Source: Psychrobacter fulvigenes (lineage in GTDB: Bacteria > Pseudomonadota > Gammaproteobacteria > Pseudomonadales > Moraxellaceae). From it: a stretch of DNA of 64,000 nucleotides. Shown one piece after another: positions 1 through 8,559 of this stretch (position 1 is its first letter; every line of letters begins with the position of its first letter). Made by a program: the position numbers and the translations under genes. A model generated the notes under the pieces. The model ran no database searches, had not been told where the DNA came from, and worked only from the letters and a program-made list of their open reading frames with translations. Location: positions 2,542,001-2,606,000 of the forward strand of contig NZ_CAJGZP010000001.1 of the NCBI RefSeq assembly GCF_904846155.1. Direction: 5' to 3'.

Positions 1-36
1 CAACCAAATGCGTACACCAAGCCTATCTTTGCCATT

Positions 37-651
37 TTATTCTAAAATTTCTTTACAGTTTACTAAAGTATCATTGTATCTATCTCGCGCTGATATCCAA
101 CCAAATACTCGCTGATTCATGGTTGCACCCTCCTCAGTATCATTACGAGCAATTGGATCATCAGAACTACAATTAAAGGTTCGGACTCTATTTGCTGGCA
201 AGCCAAGATTAACCAAATAGTCTTTGATACTTTGCGCGCGAGCACCTGCTAATGAGACAGGTATTAATTGCTGAGACGAGTCTTTGATATGTGCAACCTT
301 GTTATCAACGGATTGTTGTTCGATTTTAGAAGTATGGCCTTGGACAAAAAGCGTCAGATTAGAACAGCGAGCCGCGAACTCTATAATCTTGTTTAACTCT
401 GAAACGTACTTATCTTTTATTTCAGCGCTATCTCTATCGAAAAATACTCGCAACTCCATGGATAACATATCCTCCAAAGTCACCGTCATAGGTTTACCAT
501 TTTTATCAACAGGTGGCGGCTCAGCTATGCAGGTGGAAGGCACTAAAGTTTCTTGGCTAATACTATTGCCTACAGTCGCTGATTGACATCCTGATACTAA
601 GCCTATAATTAATAAAGCAATAGTGACTTTTGTTGCTCCAAACTTAGTCAT
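37..651 (-). CDS. OmpA-family outer-membrane lipoprotein
   Basis: 204 aa. The N-terminus is a lipoprotein signal (hydrophobic residues 9-20, lipobox LVSGC, lipidated Cys22), so the mature protein should be anchored in the outer membrane. Residues about 65-190 resemble the OmpA C-terminal peptidoglycan-binding domain: VFFDRDSAEI opens it, LFVQGHTS is the central strand, and ARAQSIKDYLVNLGL followed by NRV is the typical helix. There is no beta-barrel, so a Pal-like or YiaD-like role tethering the outer membrane to peptidoglycan is likely. The ATG has an AGGA ribosome site about 8 nt upstream. Extra cysteines (about 41, 96, 160 and 199) could form disulfides in the periplasm. The specific role is not known. 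Confidence 0.8.
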   Translation of the reverse strand: MTKFGATKVTIALLIIGLVSGCQSATVGNSISQETLVPSTCIAEPPPVDKNGKPMTVTLEDMLSMELRVFFDRDSAEIKDKYVSELNKIIEFAARCSNLTLFVQGHTSKIEQQSVDNKVAHIKDSSQQLIPVSLAGARAQSIKDYLVNLGLPANRVRTFNCSSDDPIARNDTEEGATMNQRVFGWISARDRYNDTLVNCKEILE

Positions 652-716
652 AGAGTATTCCTAATTAGTGATAGTAAATCACACTATATCTAACGTATCT
701 TTTTAAGAAAAACACC

Positions 717-1970
717 CTAGACCCCACTTGCCTGCTTGGCAAACAGGCGCATCAAGGGTTTAATTTTGCTGACGCGATACATACCTTCATTGCGAAGTTG
801 TTGGATGGGACGCATTTGAGCAAGCGAGCCTGCAAACAGCCAATTAAGCGCCGAAAAACTGTGCATCATCATGCTATTATGCGGACGACGCAGACGCTCA
901 TAGCTACGCAAGGTTTGGTTCGTACCCCACAGTTTGTTGCCACTGCGCGCATAGTCATGGGTGAGTTGTTCACTTAATGCCTTCACATCGAGCATGCCCA
1001 AATTCAGCCCCTGACCTGCCAGCGGATGCACGCCATGTGCCGCATCACCGATTAATACTAAGTTATCCGCGACGTAGCTTTTTGCTTGCTGCGCTGCTAA
1101 TGGAAAGCTGGCGATTGATTCAATGTCGCGGATAGCACCCAGCTCATAATTGCTGGCAGCAGCCAATTTATCAGCGATATAGCGCGGCGTTTCTTCCAAC
1201 AATGCCAATGCTTGGTTGCGTGGCAGTGTCCATACAATCGACTGCCAATGTTGTGGATTGGCCTTGTCCTCATCAGTGATATCGGCTAACGGTAATAACG
1301 CTAGCGTCCCAGTAGGTAGCATGGCTTGCCGAGCAGTCGCTCGGTGCGGCTTGTCGGTTTGAATGGCACAACAAATCGCCGTTTGCTTATAATCAAGCGT
1401 ATCCAGCTCAATTCCTGCCTGCTGGCGCACAAACGAGCCGCGGCCATCCGCACCGACTAACAGACGCGCATCAATAACCGCACCCTCCTCTAACGTCACG
1501 CGGTAGCCTTGTTCTGTCCCCAACCAATCCATATCGACTACTTTTTGCCCAGCGATGACGGTCAGATAGTCACTGACATCATCCTCAGAGAGACGCTGCG
1601 ATAATGCATACTCAATAACTGCAGGCTCAACCATGCTCCCAAGCAGTTCTGGCGTACTGCTTTCACTATCACCAAATAATAGCTCGCCCATACCGTTCAG
1701 TTGCCATACCTGCATTTGTGAATAGTCGGCCTTACGCCCAGATAGCGCAATCTTTTGCCAAGCGCCCACGTCTTTGAGTAAGTTTATACTGGCTAGGCTA
1801 AGCGCATAAACACGGGCATCGCGCCTGCTTAGTACTGCTTGCCACCCTAACTCATCACGTGCAGGCCGTGCATCAATCAAAGTCACGGGCATTTTGGCTT
1901 GCGCCAGTTTTAGAGCCAGCGTCGCACCGACGATACCGCTGCCAATAATGAGCGTATGGTTGTTTTTCAT
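717..1970 (-). CDS. ubiI: FAD-dependent ubiquinone-biosynthesis hydroxylase (UbiI/VisC-like)
   Basis: 417 aa flavoprotein of the UbiH/UbiF/UbiI/COQ6 monooxygenase family, which hydroxylates the aromatic ring of ubiquinone precursors at the cytoplasmic face of the membrane. FAD-binding signatures are present in order: GSGIVG at residues 10-15 (dinucleotide fold), GADGRGS near residue 173, and GDAAHGVHPLAGQG near 309, followed by LNLGMLD. The GDAAH form matches UbiI/VisC and UbiF rather than UbiH. It lies directly downstream of a second family member in the same orientation, the same ubiH-ubiI order as in E. coli. The exact ring position hydroxylated cannot be read from sequence, so the symbol is provisional. 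Confidence 0.8.
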   Translation of the reverse strand: MKNNHTLIIGSGIVGATLALKLAQAKMPVTLIDARPARDELGWQAVLSRRDARVYALSLASINLLKDVGAWQKIALSGRKADYSQMQVWQLNGMGELLFGDSESSTPELLGSMVEPAVIEYALSQRLSEDDVSDYLTVIAGQKVVDMDWLGTEQGYRVTLEEGAVIDARLLVGADGRGSFVRQQAGIELDTLDYKQTAICCAIQTDKPHRATARQAMLPTGTLALLPLADITDEDKANPQHWQSIVWTLPRNQALALLEETPRYIADKLAAASNYELGAIRDIESIASFPLAAQQAKSYVADNLVLIGDAAHGVHPLAGQGLNLGMLDVKALSEQLTHDYARSGNKLWGTNQTLRSYERLRRPHNSMMMHSFSALNWLFAGSLAQMRPIQQLRNEGMYRVSKIKPLMRLFAKQASGV

Positions 1971-2060
1971 AAGTTATCTCTCAATGTTAGAACGCTTGTC
2001 AGGCTAGAACGCTTATTATCAACTGAAATTACACATTAACACGGATTTAATATCTCTAAA

Positions 2061-2131
2061 GCGCTCGGAAATTATTTGGCACAGCCTCTGGAACTACTGT
2101 ACAGCCAGCGAGACAAATGATTACCGAGCGC
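2061..2131. repeat. Imperfect 71-bp palindrome between ubiH and ubiI
   Basis: The ends are GCGCTCGG (2061-2068) and CCGAGCGC (2124-2131), and the arms stay partly complementary inward (ATTTG against CAAAT). The centre contains CAGCCTCTGGAAC, which resembles the core of the two larger repeats at 8255-8393 and 41738-41887. It sits in the 204-bp gap between the two ubiquinone genes and could fold in the RNA. Membership in the same repeat family is inference. Confidence 0.5.
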
Positions 2132-2168
2132 CAAACATGATGGTTTTGCATAATATCAGTTATCAATA

Positions 2169-3464
2169 CTATGATTTTAAGCCCATTGCATAGTTAGCGA
2201 CTAATGGCTTAATGTTTGGTAATTTATCAAAGGCAACCAAAGCCACGTTACGTGCCAGCTTTACCGCTGGGTTCGGATGCGTAAAGCCATGTACGACGGC
2301 ATCACAAAAGCGGATGACACGTTTTTGATCGCTTAGACGCGCTTTTTCATAGCGTTTTAATAACTGCGGATCACCAATATCTGCGCCCTTAAGTACTTGC
2401 GCACTCATCATCTGCGCCAGGACATGCGCATCACGCATACATAGGTTGAAGCCCTGACCCGCCACAGGGTGCAAAGTATGAGCTGCGTTGCCCATGATGA
2501 CGCAGCGACCATCTGCCTGCTTGTCTGCCAGCACGCGTGTCAATGGATAAGCACCGCGGCGACCGGCAGCGACAAACTTGCCAGCACGCTGACCAAACGC
2601 CTGTTGCAAAGTCGCCAGAAAATGCGCATCATCGTCTAAATATTTATTTTCTTCACCCGTTGGACAGACCCAGACTACCGATCGGCGATAGCCGTTTTGA
2701 TAGTCATTATTGCCATCCCCTTCTGGATCGGTCAATGGCAACACAGCAAGCGGGCCTGCTGGACTAAAACGCTCAATGGCGATGTGCTCGTGAGGCTTAT
2801 CCGTCTCTACCACGCCAACGATAGCGGTTTGCTGATAGTCATAAGTCGTAGTGCCGATATCCAATAACTGACGCACTGTAGAGTCGCGACCGTCACAAGC
2901 GACCAAAACGCTGGCTTGCAATTGCTGCTCATGCTCCTCTTCACCATAGTAGCTAAAGCTGAGCGTCACCCCATCCGTTTGTTGTACATCGATGACATTG
3001 GCATTGTCAATCAAAGTAATCAGTGGTTCTTGCTGTGCGGCCAGTAATAGCTTGCGCCCTAGCCACGCATTTTCCATGACTTGTCCAAATGAGTCGACTT
3101 GCTCCTCAGCTTTGTTTAACTGCGCGCGCCCAAAGCTGCCTTGCTCACTGATCTGTACCGCATCAATGCGACAAGCATGACTTTGCAGCTCATCCCATAG
3201 CCCAATCTCTTGATAAATCTGTACCGTGCGTCGTGATAATGCCGTATTTCGACTGTCTAAATAATGGCTACGCGTACTATCATCATTTGGGCTGATTTTT
3301 GGATAGCTCATCTTTTCTAGCAAGGTACTGGCAATACCATGATGCGCAAGCAACAATGCAAAAGATAAGCCCACGTGACCACCACCAGCGATCAGCACCT
3401 GCTGCTCGGTGATTGCCGCTTTTTTTCCTACATTTGATAAATCTGAATCAGTGTTTTGCATCAT
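2169..3464 (-). CDS. ubiH: 2-octaprenyl-6-methoxyphenol hydroxylase (UbiH)
   Basis: About 431 aa, FAD-dependent aromatic hydroxylase of ubiquinone biosynthesis. GGGHVG at residues 27-32 is the FAD-binding loop, CDGRDSTVRQLL is the DG motif, and GNAAHTLHPVAGQGFN is the second FAD motif. Asn in place of the usual Asp (GNAA rather than GDAA) is characteristic of UbiH, which separates it from its neighbour. Reading the frame back to a TTG at 3476 adds four residues, but the GGGA ribosome site lies inside that stretch and is well placed (6 nt) for the ATG at 3464; a second ATG follows at once. Probably first gene of a ubiH-ubiI unit. Confidence 0.82.
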   Translation of the reverse strand: MMQNTDSDLSNVGKKAAITEQQVLIAGGGHVGLSFALLLAHHGIASTLLEKMSYPKISPNDDSTRSHYLDSRNTALSRRTVQIYQEIGLWDELQSHACRIDAVQISEQGSFGRAQLNKAEEQVDSFGQVMENAWLGRKLLLAAQQEPLITLIDNANVIDVQQTDGVTLSFSYYGEEEHEQQLQASVLVACDGRDSTVRQLLDIGTTTYDYQQTAIVGVVETDKPHEHIAIERFSPAGPLAVLPLTDPEGDGNNDYQNGYRRSVVWVCPTGEENKYLDDDAHFLATLQQAFGQRAGKFVAAGRRGAYPLTRVLADKQADGRCVIMGNAAHTLHPVAGQGFNLCMRDAHVLAQMMSAQVLKGADIGDPQLLKRYEKARLSDQKRVIRFCDAVVHGFTHPNPAVKLARNVALVAFDKLPNIKPLVANYAMGLKS

Positions 3465-3926
3465 TATTATTCCCAATTATTATTTCTACTGCGATTTGTT
3501 GAGATTGCTTACGATAGACGGTGAATAGCTGCTCAAAACTACCTTTATTTTATAATATTTATCATTTGATGCGTGCTCTAAGCTGAGTTATTGGCCGTTA
3601 TAATATAAGCCATAGATTACCACAAATTGCGCAAACTTCCGTGTCCTTCACTATAGGTATAACGCTGACTCAACCTTTAGGACCCCTTATGGTCACAAAG
3701 CAAAGTATTGATAGCAGGAGTAGCAAACTCCAGGATTGCAATCGTCATACAAAACAAAACTATCCACCTCTGTCTATGGCTTGAAATTTAAAAACTATCA
3801 ACCATAATGGAAGTAAGATGTTTACTTGTCATCACCCATATAATCAATAACTATTTTTCCGTCATTTTTACTTTTATTTTCTAAAAGCTATAAACCCTTA
3901 CTGACTATTTTATTTTATCTATTAAG
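3465..3926. other. Intergenic stretch between divergent ubiH and phoH
   Basis: AT-rich DNA without a credible gene. It must hold the promoters of both flanking genes. The clearest candidate is a TATAAT at 3839-3844 pointing toward phoH, but no good -35 hexamer accompanies it. Confidence 0.4.
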
Positions 3927-3962
3927 CCCGCTCACCTATTAAAACCTACCAATAGTAGCGGG
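3927..3962 (+). promoter_or_regulatory. Leader hairpin just upstream of phoH
   Basis: CCCGCT (3927-3932) pairs with AGCGGG (3957-3962) and inside it CTATT (3936-3940) pairs with AATAG (3951-3955). The stem ends 10 nt before the AAGGA ribosome site at 3973-3977. It could modulate translation of phoH; no function is established. Confidence 0.4.
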
Positions 3963-3984
3963 CACCTAATATAAGGATAATCGC

Positions 3985-5088
3985 TTGACTGACTCCATGA
4001 GCCGCCGTATAAAGTTTGAATCACTGACCCCAGCACAGCTCAAAACCGTGCTTGGCGAATATAATAATCACATGAAATACATTCAAGAACGTCTCAATAT
4101 TAAGATAAGCCAGCGTCAAGGCGACTTTTGCCTTAGCGGTGATATAAGGGATGTTGAGCGCGGCGAACGTATCATATATAAGCTCGTTGACGAAACCCAA
4201 AATTCAAAAGATATCAGTGCAGCAGAGTTACACCTTATCATTCAATCAAGCATCTCACGTGATGAAGACGTAGAAGACGATGAGCAGGTCACGGATAGTA
4301 AAGAAGACGCCAATGATTTGGATTCGGCAAGTGACTTTACGCCCGTAAGTTTGCGTACGCGCAAAGGTAAAATCATCCCGCGTGGTGGCAATCAACAGCG
4401 TTATGTAAAAAACGTGCTGAGCTCTGATGTGTCATTCGGTATTGGCCCTGCTGGTACTGGTAAGACCTACTTGGCAGTCGCTTGTGCGGTCGACATGCTT
4501 GAGCGCAATGAGATTGAGCGTATCTTACTGGTGCGCCCTGCGGTAGAAGCAGGCGAGAAGCTAGGATTTTTGCCTGGCGACTTGACGCAAAAGATTGATC
4601 CATATTTACGTCCTTTGTACGATGCGCTATACGAGATGATAGGTTTTGAGAAGGTCGGAAAAATGCTAGAGCGTCAGATCATTGAGGTTGCGCCACTTGC
4701 GTACATGCGAGGGCGGACTTTGAACAACTCGTTTGTGATCTTGGATGAGGCGCAGAATACTACGCCTGAACAGATGAAAATGTTTTTGACACGCTTAGGC
4801 TTTGGGTCACGCGCTGTCATCACTGGTGACATCACTCAGGTCGACCTGCCACGCGGTCATAAGTCAGGTCTGGCACAAGCGATGGATATCTTAAGTGATA
4901 TTGAAGAGATTCATATCACCAAGTTTGATTCAAAAGATGTGGTACGCCATCAGCTGGTACAAAAAATCGTCGAAGCCTATGATGTGTTTGATGAGGAGCA
5001 AGTAGCGCTACAAGAAAAACGTAAGTTTGAGCGTATGAAGGAGCAAGAGCGCAAACAAGCAGTCGCTGATGCGGCCGCTAAGTTATAG
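3985..5088 (+). CDS. phoH: PhoH-family ATPase/RNA-associated protein (YbeZ)
   Basis: 367 aa, a cytoplasmic PhoH/YbeZ protein: an ATPase usually paired with the endoribonuclease YbeY in ribosome and RNA quality control. The Walker A motif GPAGTGKT has its lysine at residue 160, and the Walker B motif VILDEAQNTTPEQMK follows about 90 residues later. The first 110 residues form the acidic N-terminal part typical of YbeZ. The chosen start is TTG at 3985: AAGGA at 3973-3977 is 7 nt upstream, whereas the first in-frame ATG (3997) lies 19 nt away. A terminator follows, so ybeY downstream probably also has its own promoter. Confidence 0.92.
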   Translation: MTDSMSRRIKFESLTPAQLKTVLGEYNNHMKYIQERLNIKISQRQGDFCLSGDIRDVERGERIIYKLVDETQNSKDISAAELHLIIQSSISRDEDVEDDEQVTDSKEDANDLDSASDFTPVSLRTRKGKIIPRGGNQQRYVKNVLSSDVSFGIGPAGTGKTYLAVACAVDMLERNEIERILLVRPAVEAGEKLGFLPGDLTQKIDPYLRPLYDALYEMIGFEKVGKMLERQIIEVAPLAYMRGRTLNNSFVILDEAQNTTPEQMKMFLTRLGFGSRAVITGDITQVDLPRGHKSGLAQAMDILSDIEEIHITKFDSKDVVRHQLVQKIVEAYDVFDEEQVALQEKRKFERMKEQERKQAVADAAAKL

Positions 5089-5118
5089 CTAACTGTCGCA
5101 CGCTAGTTTTGAAATCAG

Positions 5119-5152
5119 AAAACCGGATTACTGCTCGTAATCCGGTTTTTTT
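5119..5152 (+). terminator. Rho-independent terminator after phoH
   Basis: A perfect 13-bp stem (5119-5131 with 5137-5149), loop TGCTC, followed by a run of T. It lies 30 bp after the phoH stop. Confidence 0.9.
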
Positions 5153-5210
5153 GCTAAGTACCATATATAAGAGTAGTACCTACTCAACTAGCAACTTATA
5201 TGGACTACCC

Positions 5211-5336
5211 TAGGCTGTGGCTTTAGCCCTGAGAAACGTTAAAAAATTGCACTGCAATTTTAGTTTCGCAAGAGAAATTCTTTAAATAGAATTTCTGTAA
5301 GATAGTTTGCAGCACTTCGCCACCAACCACAGCCTA
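5211..5336. repeat. Palindromic element with nested hairpins between phoH and ybeY
   Basis: The ends are TAGGCTGTGG (5211-5220) and its exact reverse complement CCACAGCCTA (5327-5336). Two hairpins lie inside: AAAATTGCA/TGCAATTTT near 5251-5270, and AGAAATTCT (5273-5281) with AGAATTTCT (5288-5296) around a TTAAAT loop. The second is preceded by CGCAAG, so read on the minus strand it is the same hairpin that occurs several times around the tRNA-Lys genes (stem followed by CTTGCG). It lies in the 399-bp phoH-ybeY gap and encodes no protein. Confidence 0.7.
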
Positions 5337-5487
5337 CACCAATACATTTAGATATTTAAAAATGGGGCAATCAATATAAGTTTTGATCTTAACATTACCT
5401 CAGCTGCTATAGTAGCTTTAACAAGATAATTAAAGATTAAAGACAGCAAGGCTTAATCAGACTCAAAATTCTTAATAGGATAAAAAT

Positions 5488-6108
5488 ATGAATCAACCTA
5501 ACAATAATAAAACAGCGGATGAAATCGCTAGTAGTGTCAATAATAACAATGCCAGTTTAGCGGCACTCGACATTAGCGCAACTGACAGTATTGATAATAC
5601 TTTGGTCGACAGTTTTTATGGTGAAGACAGTCTCTTGCCAATCATGAGGGCGACACTTGATTATATGAATGAGCGCATCAAAAACGGTCTCACGTTACCC
5701 TACTTTGCCGACATCAATCCTGAGCTGTGGCAAAAGAAACCTAAAGCGCTGGATATATATATCACTGATGAAAGCGAAGGTCGCGAGTTGAATCTGGAAG
5801 CACGTGGCAAGGATTATGCGACCAATATTTTATCTTACCCAAGCGACTTGCCTGCCTCCACCATAGAGCTGATGCCGACGTTGCCACTGGGTGAGCTAAT
5901 TATCTGTCATGCAGTGGTGGTGCGAGAAGCCGCGGAACAGGAAAAAACAGTAGTACAGCACATCAGCCATTTACTGGTACATGGTGTGCTGCATCTATTG
6001 GGTTTTGATCATGAGCTCGGACAGGCTGAGCAAGATGAGATGGAAAGCTTTGAAATTGAGATTTTGGCAGGTTTACATCTACCAAACCCCTATCTTCCCA
6101 ACGCTTAA
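5488..6108 (+). CDS. ybeY: Endoribonuclease YbeY (rRNA maturation factor)
   Basis: 206 aa. The zinc-binding signature HGVLHLLGFDH is complete, with the three metal ligands at His165, His169 and His175, as in the single-strand endoribonuclease YbeY that matures 16S rRNA 3' ends and takes part in 70S quality control. The protein is about 50 residues longer than E. coli YbeY; the extra part is an Asn- and Ser-rich N-terminal tail (residues 1-45) that looks disordered. ATG with AGGA 8 nt upstream. It lies downstream of phoH (ybeZ), its usual partner, separated by a terminator and a repeat. Confidence 0.93.
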   Translation: MNQPNNNKTADEIASSVNNNNASLAALDISATDSIDNTLVDSFYGEDSLLPIMRATLDYMNERIKNGLTLPYFADINPELWQKKPKALDIYITDESEGRELNLEARGKDYATNILSYPSDLPASTIELMPTLPLGELIICHAVVVREAAEQEKTVVQHISHLLVHGVLHLLGFDHELGQAEQDEMESFEIEILAGLHLPNPYLPNA

Positions 6109-6170
6109 GTTTGATGTAGCCAGTTTTTTACCTAGCCAATCATTTAAGATAGCCAGTCTTTTTAAGGTGA

Positions 6171-7046
6171 TTAGTCTTTGGCCATGGGCAGTTTTTGTGA
6201 CTGACCCATTTGGTTAATCATCTGATCCAGTCCTTTGACATGGACACTACGCTGCGGGAATGGAATCTCAATCTTCTCATCATCCAGCGCATGCTTGAAC
6301 TGCTCTAGCAAATCGCATTGCATCGTCCACCAGTCGGCATTGGTCGTCCAAACGTTTAAGGTCAGATCTACTGAGTTATCGCCCAGATTGGTGACACGCA
6401 CGATAGGCTCAGGGTCGGTAAAGGCCAGTGGATTGTTCTTTGCCAAGCTGAGCATGACGTTTTTGGCGACCTTAATATCCGCATCGTAGCCAATACCGAC
6501 CGTGATATCGACGCGGCGGTTGGGCAGCGCGGTATAGTTGGTGACGGCTGAGGTGGTGATATCGCTGTTAGGGATGATGATGTCGTGATTGTTAATCGTC
6601 GTCAGGTGGGTGTTGATTAAGGTAATCTCTGTCACTGTCCCTGTGTAGCTACTGATTTGAACATAATCACCGCGTACAAACGGGCGGAAGGTCACAATCA
6701 TAATGCCAGCCGCGAAGTTTGACAGCTGATCCTTTAATGACAGACCAATGGCTACCGCGGCGCCACCCAATATAGCGACGACTGACGTGGTCTGCACGCC
6801 AACTTTGCTAAGGGCTGCTAGAGCAACCACGACTAACAATACGCCATATAACAAGCGACCTAAGAAGTTAGCGACGGTATCATCTAAGTGGCTACGCAAC
6901 ATAATACCGTGAGCGAACGTGACTGCTTTTTTGGCAAGCCAACGCCCTACCACGAATATCAATATCGCTAGAGCAATCTTAATAACTAAGCTGAATGCGT
7001 TACTGGTAAGGGTAGCAACATCTACTGTAAAACCTAAAAATTCCAT
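6171..7046 (-). CDS. mscS: Small mechanosensitive ion channel (MscS family)
   Basis: 291 aa, close to the 286 aa of E. coli MscS. Three transmembrane helices are visible in the first 130 residues; the pore-lining third helix is the Gly/Ala-rich segment ending GGAAVAIGLSLKDQLSNF, followed by the beta domain starting near VRGDYVQI and an alpha/beta C-terminal domain. It would open under membrane tension to release solutes during hypo-osmotic shock. Convergent with ybeY, 62 bp apart. Upstream, ATAGCTTGATTG occurs twice (7063-7074 and 7080-7091), directly in the leader; the meaning is unknown. Confidence 0.9.
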   Translation of the reverse strand: MEFLGFTVDVATLTSNAFSLVIKIALAILIFVVGRWLAKKAVTFAHGIMLRSHLDDTVANFLGRLLYGVLLVVVALAALSKVGVQTTSVVAILGGAAVAIGLSLKDQLSNFAAGIMIVTFRPFVRGDYVQISSYTGTVTEITLINTHLTTINNHDIIIPNSDITTSAVTNYTALPNRRVDITVGIGYDADIKVAKNVMLSLAKNNPLAFTDPEPIVRVTNLGDNSVDLTLNVWTTNADWWTMQCDLLEQFKHALDDEKIEIPFPQRSVHVKGLDQMINQMGQSQKLPMAKD

Positions 7047-7195
7047 ACTGACTCTTTATTTTATAGCTTGATTGACTTGATAGCTTGATTGGCTATCTGG
7101 TTTGACGTCACAATCGAATGTCGATCATCACTCTAATGGTTGAGCATTTTAACGCAAGCATCGTTTTGGGTTGTTCGTATTTTAGTAACTTATAC

Positions 7196-8095
7196 TTAAT
7201 AAGTCACATCTACTTTGTCGCTGTAACGATAGGTACGTATCAGACGCAGCTCGACAATATCACTCATGTCTTCGGTAAACTTACCAAAAGGTGCGGCTTG
7301 TCGTACTGATTGCTTCGCAGCTTCGTCTAATATCGTTGAGCCTGAGCTTTCTAGCAGGCGAATGGCTTTAATATTCCCATCATTACTGATAATGACCATC
7401 AGGCGCACTTCGCCAGTGATTCCCTGCGCCCGTGCCTGTACCGGATAGTGTAAGTTACCGATACGCTCGACATGCTCACGAAAGGTTTCAATATAGTCCG
7501 CTGCTGCCCCGCGCGTGGTTGAGTTGCTATCCACGGTGACGACTTTAGACTTGGTGGCATAGACTTGTTGGCGCTGTGATAGCTGCGCCTCTAAAGTTGC
7601 AATCTGCTTACGCAGGCGCTCTTCTTGCGCTTGCATGTCATCTTGCGCTTGTTTGCTGTCGTTATCAGACTCTACGGTCGCTTGACGCCAACTCAAGGTC
7701 GTACGCAAATAGCTTTCTTGGTAGCGCTGCTGACGCACCTTACGCTGCATATTGATCACATCTTGGGTTTCGCTGATTTGCTCTGCAGTCAATGGGCTGG
7801 TTTGCGCACTTTCTTGTCTTACTTTTTGAAGTACCGAACCGCCGCCTTCTTGTGAAGCATTGGCGATATAGTGCGCATCTTCATTGGGCTTCATATTATC
7901 AGTCAAAGCCTTGGCAACATCTTGCATCAACGCTGCAGGATCTTTGCCCATAGAAAAGCTCACGCCAAAAATGATCACCACGTGCACCACTAAGGCAATG
8001 ATAATAGCGACAGGCATGCTAAAATCGCGCTTTGGTGCTTGCGCAGAAAAGTGATAGCTTTGGGAGTCTTTAATATGGGCCACAATGGGTCTCAA
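7196..8095 (-). CDS. TonB-like energy-transducing protein with coiled coil
   Basis: 299 aa. One transmembrane anchor lies at about residues 27-48, a charged coiled coil at about 145-185 (QAQEERLRKQIATLEAQL), and a TonB C-terminal domain at about 205-295 (YPVQARAQGITGEVRLMVII, then LDEAAKQSVRQAAPFG). TonB proteins couple inner-membrane proton force to outer-membrane receptors, but the usual Pro-rich spacer is replaced here by the coiled coil, and no exbB or exbD is adjacent. The longest frame starts with TTG at 8095; a GTG at 8083 is an alternative start and neither has a strong ribosome site. The partner receptor is unknown. Confidence 0.75.
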   Translation of the reverse strand: MRPIVAHIKDSQSYHFSAQAPKRDFSMPVAIIIALVVHVVIIFGVSFSMGKDPAALMQDVAKALTDNMKPNEDAHYIANASQEGGGSVLQKVRQESAQTSPLTAEQISETQDVINMQRKVRQQRYQESYLRTTLSWRQATVESDNDSKQAQDDMQAQEERLRKQIATLEAQLSQRQQVYATKSKVVTVDSNSTTRGAAADYIETFREHVERIGNLHYPVQARAQGITGEVRLMVIISNDGNIKAIRLLESSGSTILDEAAKQSVRQAAPFGKFTEDMSDIVELRLIRTYRYSDKVDVTY

Positions 8096-8254
8096 CTTTC
8101 AGCATAAGTATGGCGGCCATCGCCTTGATCTTGATAATTGGCTGCTATTTTACATGGTTCACACTCATAATGGCAGTTGCAATAATGACTGCTCTTTCAA
8201 GCTACGTCTGATACTCGAGCCTTGCTTTGAAATATACTATTTTCGACGTCATCA

Positions 8255-8393
8255 TATAGTCGACGCACTGTAAAAAGAACCTAGCGCTACTGGGATGAAT
8301 GTTGCGTAGCCTCTGTGAACGCAGCACGCAAGTAAAATTTGTACCAGTAGGGCGTTTAAATTTAGATAACAGTTTTATTTTCAACTGACTACA
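8255..8393. repeat. Dispersed palindromic repeat, copy A
   Basis: A 139-bp element in the gap between the TonB-like gene and the next gene. The inner inverted repeat is GCGCTACTGG (8284-8293) with CCAGTAGGGC (8344-8353), flanking a core with GCGTAGCCTCTGTGAACGCA. The left end reads TATAGTC; the right end in reverse complement reads TGTAGTCAGTTGAAAA and aligns with the left end of copy B at 41738-41887. There is no open frame and no transposase, so it resembles a MITE or other non-autonomous repeat. Confidence 0.75.
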
Positions 8394-8504
8394 ACATGAC
8401 CAATGTCTGATTCAAATCAACTCTACTGGTTATGTTGGTTGGTTTATTTGCTACAATATGACGCCCTTAGCTTTTCGCTACGCTGTTTTGCTATATACTA
8501 TTTT

Positions 8505-8538
8505 AGGGTGTTGAACCCCTACTTAGTATTGACACCCT
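8505..8538 (+). promoter_or_regulatory. Inverted repeat ahead of an unknown gene
   Basis: AGGGTGT (8505-8511) and ACACCCT (8532-8538) are perfect complements 20 nt apart, just downstream of a TATACT (8494-8499) that could be a -10 box and just upstream of the AAGGA ribosome site at 8547-8551. It could be an operator or a leader hairpin. Confidence 0.35.
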
Positions 8539-8559
8539 ATAATGATAAGGATAACCAGT

